Shown here: one piece after another, positions 15,589 through 24,100 of the stretch | Layout: each line of letters starts with the position of its first letter | How positions within the stretch are numbered: position 1 is the stretch's first letter | NCBI GenBank assembly: GCA_947629345.1 | Contig: CANRDK010000003.1 | Span: 1-39,343 of the forward strand | DNA: 39,343 nucleotides | Direction of reading: 5' to 3' | DNA from: an uncultured Clostridia bacterium | Lineage (GTDB): Bacteria; Bacillota; Clostridia; Christensenellales; Borkfalkiaceae | Notes under the pieces: model-generated | Seen by the model: the letters and a program-made list of their open reading frames with translations, nothing else | Databases searched by the model: none | Told to the model about the DNA's origin: nothing | Position numbers and translations under genes: made by a program

Positions 15589-16752
15589 ATGAGCTATGAA
15601 ATTTTCTTGAAAAAGGGCGAAGAAAAGCGCATTGCCGCGGGGCATCCGTGGGTGTATGCCAACGAGGTCGCCCGCATCGAGGGCAAGGATAAAAACGGGT
15701 CGCTCGCCACCGTCAAGAGCTTCGACGGCCGCTATCTCGGCAAGGGATATATCAACCACGCATCCAAGATCCTCGTCCGCATCTTCATCCGCGGAAATGA
15801 GGAGGACGGAAAGGCTCTCTATCTCGAGCGCATCCATGCGGCGAACAGCTATCGCACGTCGCTTGGGCTCAGAGACGCCTACCGTGCCGTGTTTGCCGAG
15901 GCAGACGATCTCCCCGCCCTCATCGTCGATAAATACGGGGACTATCTCTCCGTGCAGTTCCTCTCTCTCGGCGTGGACCAGCGCAAAAAACTCATTGTGG
16001 AGGCCCTCGTCGAGGAGTTCTCCCCCAAGGGCATCTATGAGCGTTCAGACGTTGCCGTGCGCAAAAAGGAAGGGCTCGGGGAGACAGCGGGCGTCCTCTA
16101 CGGCGAGGTGCCCGATGAGATCGTCTTCACCGAAAACAGCCTCAAGATGGCTGTGGACGTAAAAAACGGCCAAAAGACGGGCTATTTTCTCGACCAAAGG
16201 GAGAACCGCCTCGCCGTGCGCCGATACGCAAGCGGAGAAGTGCTCGACTGCTTCTGCAACAGCGGCGGATTCTCCATGAACTGCGCCCTCTCTGCAGAGC
16301 ATGTCACCTCGCTCGACGCCTCCGCCCGTGCGCTTGAGAGCGTGAAGCGGAACGCCGAGCTCAACGGATTTCACAATATCGAAACGGTGTGCGGGGACGC
16401 GTTCGACCTCCTCCGCGCCTATCATGCGGAAGGGAGAAAGTTCGACCTCGTCATTTTAGACCCGCCCGCGTTCTGCAAGTCTGCGGCGGAAGTGAAGGAT
16501 GCCCTCAAGGGGTACCTCGACATCAACCTGCTCGGGCTCAAACTCGTGAAAAAGGGCGGATTTCTCGTCAGCTCGTCCTGCTCCCACTATGTGACGCTGC
16601 CCCTCTTCCAAAAGATGCTCACAGAGGCGGCGGTGCGCTCCAAGCGGCGGGTGCAAATTGCGGAACTGCGGGCACAGGCTCCCGATCACCCCGCCCTGCT
16701 CGCCGACGATGAGACAATGTATTTAAAGTTCTTCGTCCTGCATGTGGACTGA
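15589..16752 (+). CDS. Class I SAM-dependent rRNA methyltransferase, RlmI/PUA-MTase-like (387 aa)
   Basis: PUA-like N-terminus LKKGEEKRIAAGHPWVYANEV; YFLDQRENR; LDCFCNSGGFSMNC; FDLVILDPPAFCKS; LVSSSCSHYV. Confidence 0.9.
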   Translation: MSYEIFLKKGEEKRIAAGHPWVYANEVARIEGKDKNGSLATVKSFDGRYLGKGYINHASKILVRIFIRGNEEDGKALYLERIHAANSYRTSLGLRDAYRAVFAEADDLPALIVDKYGDYLSVQFLSLGVDQRKKLIVEALVEEFSPKGIYERSDVAVRKKEGLGETAGVLYGEVPDEIVFTENSLKMAVDVKNGQKTGYFLDQRENRLAVRRYASGEVLDCFCNSGGFSMNCALSAEHVTSLDASARALESVKRNAELNGFHNIETVCGDAFDLLRAYHAEGRKFDLVILDPPAFCKSAAEVKDALKGYLDINLLGLKLVKKGGFLVSSSCSHYVTLPLFQKMLTEAAVRSKRRVQIAELRAQAPDHPALLADDETMYLKFFVLHVD

Positions 16753-16754
16753 AG

Positions 16755-17918
16755 TTACAGGCTCGCCTTTAAGATCTCCACGATCTCGGGGCGGGTGAGG
16801 ACATGGTAGCCGCCCTTCTGGATGCGGGTGGCGTCGGCGATCCCCTCGATCATATCGGGCGTGGCGCCGAGGTCGGAAATGTTAAGTGTCAGCCCCAAAT
16901 CTTTCATCCAATTCTCCATGGCGGAGAGGCCCCTTTCGGCGATCTCCTCGTCGCTCCCCTTCTCCTTCACGTTCCAGACTTCAATGGCGAAGCGCTTGAA
17001 TTTTTGCAACCCATAGCGCAAAATATAGCGATAGTAGGGAAGGGAAACGGCGGCGAGCGTCATGCCGTGCGTGGCGTCTGTGTATGCGCCTACGGCTTGG
17101 CCAAGCATGTGGACTTCCCAATCCGTCGTCTTACCTTTGTCAAGTAAAGTATTCAATGCCCATGTGGCTGCCCACATGATATTGCTCCGCGCCTCATAGT
17201 CGCGCGGATTCTTTTTTGCCCTGTAGGAGGCGGAGATAACGGACTTCATGAGTCCCTCGCAGAGGTAATCGGTGACGTTGTCGTCCTCGCCCGAGAAGTA
17301 CTGCTCGCAGATGTGGTTGAAGATGTCGTAAATGCCCGACACCATCTGCCGTTCGGGAAGGGTGTAGGTGAATTCGGGGTTGAGAATGGAGAACTTGGGC
17401 ATGACGTCGCTTCCGAACACATGGCCGATCTTGAGCTTCTGCTTGCGGTTGGTGATGACGGAGCCGCCGTTCATCTCGCTCCCCGTGCCCGCCATGGTGA
17501 GCACGCAGCCCACGGGAAGAATTTTGCAGGTCGGGTCCTCGAAACGGATATAGTACTTCTCCCAAAAGTCCTCTTCGCAGTAGGCAGAGACGGCAACGGC
17601 CTTGGCATAGTCGCACACCGACCCGCCGCCGACGGCAAGGAGCAGGTCGACCTTATTCTCCCTCGCCCGCTTTGCGCCGAGCTCGACGCGCTCGCTGGTG
17701 GGGTTTGGCATGACGCCGCCGTCCTCAACGACTTCCTTCCCGCAGGCGAGAAGGATCTCCATGATCTCCTGATAGATGCCGTTCTTCTTGATGGAACCGC
17801 CGCCGTAGATGAGCTGGACGGTCTTGCCGTAGTGCTGAAGCTCGTCGCCCAAGTACTCGAGGGCGTCCTTGCCGAAATAGAGCTTTGTGGGATTGTGGTA
17901 GCTGAAATTTCCTAACAT
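16755..17918 (-). CDS. Iron-containing alcohol dehydrogenase (butanol dehydrogenase-like), 387 aa
   Basis: FSYHNPTKLYFGKDAL, LLAVGGGSVCDYAKAVA, MAGTGSEMNGGSVITN, and the metal-binding His region HICEQYF...AVGAYTDATHGMTLA; SD AAAGGAG. Confidence 0.92.
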   Translation of the reverse strand: MLGNFSYHNPTKLYFGKDALEYLGDELQHYGKTVQLIYGGGSIKKNGIYQEIMEILLACGKEVVEDGGVMPNPTSERVELGAKRARENKVDLLLAVGGGSVCDYAKAVAVSAYCEEDFWEKYYIRFEDPTCKILPVGCVLTMAGTGSEMNGGSVITNRKQKLKIGHVFGSDVMPKFSILNPEFTYTLPERQMVSGIYDIFNHICEQYFSGEDDNVTDYLCEGLMKSVISASYRAKKNPRDYEARSNIMWAATWALNTLLDKGKTTDWEVHMLGQAVGAYTDATHGMTLAAVSLPYYRYILRYGLQKFKRFAIEVWNVKEKGSDEEIAERGLSAMENWMKDLGLTLNISDLGATPDMIEGIADATRIQKGGYHVLTRPEIVEILKASL

Positions 17919-17958
17919 TGTATTCTCCTTTTTTTGGTTTTAGAATTGATGGGGTCTT

Positions 17959-18098
17959 GGCTCACCTCTTAGGGGAGCTGTCACGCTGTCCTTGCGTGAC
18001 TGAGGGGTTTCGAACCCCTTCCCCCCTTCGGGGTACTTCCCCTAAAAGGGGCAGCGAGACGGCCCTCCGACTCCCCTCGTTGGGACAACGGGGGGAGA
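17959..18098. repeat. Dispersed repeat family 1 (diverged copy)
   Basis: GGCTCACCTCTTAGGGGAGCTGTCACG...GACTGAGGGGTTT...TTCGGGGTACTTCCCCTAAAAGGGG matches 38223-38340. Confidence 0.85.
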
Positions 18099-18099
18099 G

Positions 18100-18128
18100 A
18101 AAAACAGACGCCGAGGCGTCTGTTTTTT
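18100..18128. terminator. Bidirectional-looking intrinsic terminator after the giant subtilase gene
   Basis: AAAAACAGACGCC GA GGCGTCTGTTTTT(TT). Confidence 0.88.
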
Positions 18129-18132
18129 TGAA

Positions 18133-21100
18133 TCAGTCTTTCCTCTTCATGAGGACGAATGCCGCCGCACCGATGAGAGTGACGAGCGCGATCACACCGC
18201 CGCCGATCCCAATGACGGAACCGCAGCCGCCGTCATCTTCCTTGGGCTGATCACAGGGAGTTTCGCCGCCGGGCGTCTCCCCACCGGGGCCTGGGGTATC
18301 TCCGCCGGGGCCGGGGATGTCGGGGTTCGTAGGATGTGCCGCCTGATAGGCCGCGAGGAGCTTCGTATACTTATCCTGCACGAGGAGGCTCCTGTCGTCC
18401 GTTTCGAGGTCGCCGATGGCCGCCTCGAGCGCAAGGATCTCCGCATTCTGCTCCTCCGTGTTGCTGTAGGTATCGGAAAGCGCATCGATGCGGGCTTGAA
18501 TGTCGCGGATGACTTTCTTGGCATACTCGATCTTGAGGCGGACGATCTTCTCGCGCGCGCCCGTCACGGCCGTGCGGAGCTCATTCCACTCATTCATATC
18601 GATGCCGAAAGTCTCGGGTTTCTGCTTGATGGCGTTGAGCGCAATGACTGCCTGCGAGACGAGGGCTTCGTCGTCGAGGGTGAGCGTCGCGATCTCGGCA
18701 ACCTTTCTGCCGTATTCGAGGAAGTTCTTCATGGACTGCTCCATTGCAACGTATTCGCTACGCTGAGCATTCGCAACTGTCCCGAAGTAGACGAGGTAGA
18801 TGACGTTGTCGTAGCCCGAGATATCCGAATTGCTCGGAAGGATCATCTCGATGGGCTGTCTCTTGCCGACAAGATCGACGAAGTTGAAGTAGCACTGCTT
18901 CTCGAACCGATACATGCTGAACTGGTTGCAGAGGATGTTGTACCCGGGATCGGTTTCGGCGAGGCTGGGTGCATTTTCATCGTAGCTGCATTCGAGCGAG
19001 GGAGCATTGACCGAACGGAATTCCACACTCGCAAGGGCAGTGTAGCCATAGAAAGCGTATTCGCCGATGCTCTCGAGGGAATCAGGCAGAACGATCGAGG
19101 TGATTTTCTTGTTCTCGTTCCCCGCATAGGCGGCGATGTACGTCGTCCCCTCTTCCACCGTCAAGGTGGTACCCGTCATGCCTGCGGGAACTGCCGCAAG
19201 CTGCTGTTTGCCGTTTTCGAGATCCAGATAGAGCACGCCGTCCTTGATGTGCGCATGCGCATTCTCTGCGCCGTTCACCATGGTGAATGCCGTAATGGAG
19301 GTGCAGCCGCGGAAGGCCTGTTCACCGACATAGGTGAGTGCACTGCCGAAGCTGAAGCCCGTGAGAGCGGTGTTTCCATAGAATGCCCCATCGCCGATGG
19401 TTGCAAGGGCGGGTGCGTTGAACGCCGTGAACTTTGCGTTGCGGAAAGCATAACTGCCTGCAAACACATAGTCGCCGAGGTCGATGTCATTTTCGTCGAT
19501 AATCTCGGGCATGATGATCGCGATTTCGGGCATGACGATCTCCGCATAGCTGAGGCTGACGATATTTCTGTCGAGAGAGGTCTGAGCAAGCGAAACAAGT
19601 TCGGGGGCATTGACCGTGCCTGTAAGACCTGTGTCCGCAAAGGCGAGGCTTCCGATCGTCTTGGCCTTTGCGAGGTCAACCGTCGTAAGTTTTCCCGCCA
19701 AATAGAATGCTGCGGCGCCGATCTCCGTGACCTTTCCGAGGTTCACCGTCTTTAAGGACGTGCAGTTCATAAAGGCAAAGTTGCCGATCTTGGTGACGTC
19801 TGCAAGCTCCACGGTCTGCAGAGCGGTACAGCAGGCAAACACGTTGTCGGGAAGTTCCGTGATCCCGCCGGGGATCGTCACGCTTGTAAGGCCTGCACAG
19901 CCATAAAACGCGGCCTCGCCGATCTCAGTGACATGGGAAAGGTCGATGGACGTGAAGGTCGGGCCGTGGTTTGCCCTGCCGCCGCGCGTGAAGTAGGTGT
20001 AATCCATGAATGCGCCCGTGCCGATCTCGGTGAGGTCGTTGCCGAGAGTGACGCTTGCAAGGCGGGAGCAATCGGCAAATGCAAGTGTGCCGATCTTCGT
20101 CACATTCGTGAGAGTCGCCGCCGTAAGATTGCTGCAGCCGTAGAAGGCCGCCTCTGCAATCTCGCCCTTGACTTTGGAGAGATCGATGGAATTCAACGCA
20201 GTGTCGCCATAGAACGCATACGAGCCGATCGCAGTGTCGCCGCTGAGCGTGACCGTTGCAAGTTTTGTGCATTCGCGGAAGGCCGCCGAGCCGATCGTGG
20301 CTCCGCCTTGGAAGGTGACGCTCGTAAGCCCGCTCTGGAAGAAGCTCGCATCCCCGAGCGTGACGCCGTCTGCAAAGGTCACTTGCGAGAGGGCCGTATC
20401 GCCGTTGAAAGCCAGATTTCCGACCGTGGAGACCTTTTCGAGGTTGACGGAATTGAGCTTGGTGCAGCCCGCAAAGGCGCCGTTGCCGATCGTGTTGGTT
20501 CCCTCTGCAAAGGTCACAGTGAGGAGCTGTTTACAGTCCGCAAAGGCATATTCGCCGAGCGAAACGGGCCCTGCAAAGGTGACAGAGGTGAGCTTTGCGC
20601 CCGAGAACGCACCCGCACGCACGGACTTGACGCTCGCGGGAACGGTGACGCTGTCCGTGCAGGCATTGACTGCCACGAGGACGATCTCCTCCCCATTCTT
20701 TGTGAGAAGCTGAGTATTGTTCTCGTTGAGTTGATAGTTCGCGTCGGCACCCGTTGCGAGTTCAAACTTGTTGAGACCGCAACCGTTGAAGATGGAGCCC
20801 TGTGCGGAAGAGATCTGCGTATTCGCCTGAACCGCGACCGTTGCAAGGTTCGTACAGCCGTTGAACACCTTCTCGCCGAGCGCAAAGCCGCTGTTGGGAA
20901 GGGTGATCTTGGTGAGGTTGGTGTCGCCCGCAAAGGCATAGTCGCCGATGGAAGCGAGCCCGTTCTCGCTTGCAAACGTGAAGGACGTCAAGCTCTTGTT
21001 GTTCGCAAAGGCGTAGGCGGGAATGACGTTGGTTTCGTAGCAAGTGACATCTTTGAGCCCGCAGCCGTCAAACATATGCGCGGAGAGCTTGGTGAGGCCA

Positions 21101-24100
21101 TTCTCATCAAAGACGACATTTGCAAGCTTGGTGCAGCCCGCAAAGGCAGATTCGCCCGTGTTGCGGAGGTGCGTGAGGTCGAGAGACGTGAGCGAAGTGC
21201 AATTTCTGAAAGCGCGTGTGCCGATCGCATAGCAGGAATTCAGCTTGAGAGGATTCCCATCCGTAGCAACGCCGTCGCCGAAGTCGTTGAGCTTGGTGCA
21301 GCCCTCGAATGCGGACGCGCCGATGACTTCCACGTCCTTGCTCAGATTGATCTTCTGAAGGGAGGTGTCCCCCATAAAGGCGTACTGGCGGATGAACTGG
21401 ATGGTTTCGGGCAGTTCTACCGTCTTGAGCGCCGTACAGTTGTAGAAAGCGGTCTGCTGGATCTCCATGACGCCGTTGGGGATCTTCACAGAGGTGACGG
21501 TATCGTTGCCGAGTGCGATACGGTTGGCGTAGATATCGTCGGAGGGAAGTTTCTGGAGATAGTCCTCGTCGTCCAAATAGAGGCTGAAAGCGAAGGGTCC
21601 GATATAGAGGATGCCCTCGTCGTCGGGAATGACAACGTCCCCGCCGAGGCCCTTGTAGGCAACGAGCGTACGCGCATCGTCGATGACGAATTCGCTGAGG
21701 ACGGTGATACGGAGGGAGGCCATGAGGTTGGAGCCCGCAACGGTCAGCGTGACCGTGGCGTTCCCCTTCTTCAGCGCCTTGATGACGCCGTTGCTGTCAA
21801 CCGTCAGAACTTCGGGACGGTCGCTCTTGAAGGTGAACTGATAGGTATCCTTCACATACCACGGTTCAACATCGTAGAAGAGCTGGATACTCTCGCCGGG
21901 GAACATTTCGATGCCCCCGCGGTAGGCCGTCAAAAAGGTGGTATCGTTGACGTCGCCGATGTCGCTCGGGTCGCCCGCCACCTGCGAATAGGCCTTTAGG
22001 GTCTTGAAGTAGGCAAAGCGCACGTCTGTGATCTTGGCATCCTTATAGTTCCCGACGTCTTGGGCGGCAAGGAGGGAGATCCCGTTGTTGCCCTCAACGG
22101 AGAGAGACTGCGCAGCGCCCTGATCGGTACTCTTATTGACGACCTGAATGTTGATCGTCGTCCTGTTGCTGTAAACGGGGTCGGACACGGTGATCGTGAC
22201 CTTGCCGGCCTTGAGGCCGCGGACCTGACCGTATTGCACGTCCGCAGTGGCCTTATTGGAGGAATTCCAAGAGAGGTGCCTGAGATAATCGGTCACATCC
22301 TCCACCGTGGAGGCCGTTGCATCCGCAGAGTAGAGATACTGCGTGAGATCCAAAACTTCGCCGATCCCCACTGTCTTGCTCGTGAGCGTTTTCCCGTTCG
22401 CAGTGCCGTCCTCGGTGAACTTGAAGTTGCCGCGGGTGCCGGGAAGCTGGCAGATGAACATGTTCTCGTTGAGCGCATAGTCCATCACCGCAAAGACGAG
22501 AGAATTGGGCACCATCGAATCGTATTGGAGATTGGGAAGAAGGTCCGTGATCTCGTAACGGAAGGTGTAGTCCTGTCCCCTCTCGCCGTAGAGCGGGATG
22601 GGATAGTTGTTGACAGAGGTAAACTGGATCTGCGGCTCACCCGAATTGGGGCCCGTGTAGTCGGGATTCGGCGTGAAGATGCCGGGGATGAGCGCCATTG
22701 CATAGGCGTTATCGTAGACGGTGAGGTTGACGTAGTAGCGGTCCTTCTTGAGCGTCTTGTCGTACTTCTTCTCGTAGGTCGCGCTCTTGATGATGGGAGC
22801 CTCCGTATCGAAGGTGAAATCGAACGTGAAGGTGTTCCGCGCGTTGGTGTACTCGCCGCCGTCCTTGCCGTAGTCGAGGAGGCCAACCATCTTGAATTCG
22901 TACTGGCGGTTGTTGATGAGGTTGTAGTCGCTCGATCTGAAATCGAACGTCTCATCGTAACCGGGGATGGGTGAACCGCCCTGCGAATATGCCTTGCGGG
23001 CGTTGTAGTCGTAGTGGTCGAAGATGACTTCCCCCGTCACCTTGTCGGTAATGGTGTAGTGCATCGTCTTGCAGCCGCGGAGGAGCCCCTCGTAGACTGC
23101 GCTGATCCCGTCGAGCGTGTTGAGCGTGTTGGAGATCGCGGCATGCTCCGAAGTTGCGGGGATGGGGTCAAAGCTCGATTCGTCCATCGTATAGAGATAG
23201 GTCCCGAGCGGGATGATATAGTTGTATCTGTAGGAACCGTAGGGCGTGGTGGCGTAGTAATCGGCCTTGATCTTATCTTCCTCGTCGATGCCTGCGTTGT
23301 GGGCCTCCGTTTCCACTTCAAAATAGGTCTTGTCGAACACGGGAGCCTGCGTCCAGTCGCCGTAGAAGGCAAGGAAGGGAACGTTGAGATCGACTTCCCC
23401 CTCTGCCTTGAGGGTGACAAAGCCCTCAACAAACATGCCGTAAGGGAAGGAATTTTCGATGAGGTCCTTATCTGCCTGCGAGAGCGTATAGGTGACCTTG
23501 AGTTTGAGGACGTTGGGGGTGGCCCCTGCGCCCGACTTTCCGTTCACCGTGACGATGTTGCCGCTGACGCTGCCGTTGTTCGCCGAGAGAGCTTCCACCT
23601 TGACGCTACCGTTGAGGAGCTGGGAACGCTCTGCAACGAAGTCGTCGTCTGCCGTGGAGACGCTCTCCGTCATGCCGAGAACGTCAAGCGTGTATTTGAG
23701 AGAATTGGTGGAGGTGTTGACGACGTTGAGGTACATTTCGTACACGCCCGTCTTCTTTGCGTCGTCGCCGAGCTCGAGCTTGGTGCGATCCTGCACCTTG
23801 CCGTCCTTTTCGACCTCGATATATGCCTTTGTGGTGACTGCGTTCTTGAGGCTTGCAAGGCCTGCGCCCTGCTTTCTCGGCGAATACGGATTGCCCTGCT
23901 CGTTGAGAACGATGCCCGCCGTGGACATGAGGAGCTTGTTCGTCAGATTCTTGACGTCCTTCATGTAGGTGGCGTTGGTTTCTGCATCTTCGGTGGGCTT
24001 TTCGTTGCCCGTGAGGTCCTTATAGTTGTCTCTCACATACTGACGGATGAGAAGGACGATGCCGCAGAGGTTGGGGCAGGCCATGGAGGTACCGCTGATG

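Noticed and set aside
19050-21500. Regular short repeats that could suggest a CRISPR or tandem array
   Set aside because: They are in-frame, degenerate LRR_5 codons in a continuous ORF; no identical direct repeats with unique spacers were seen.
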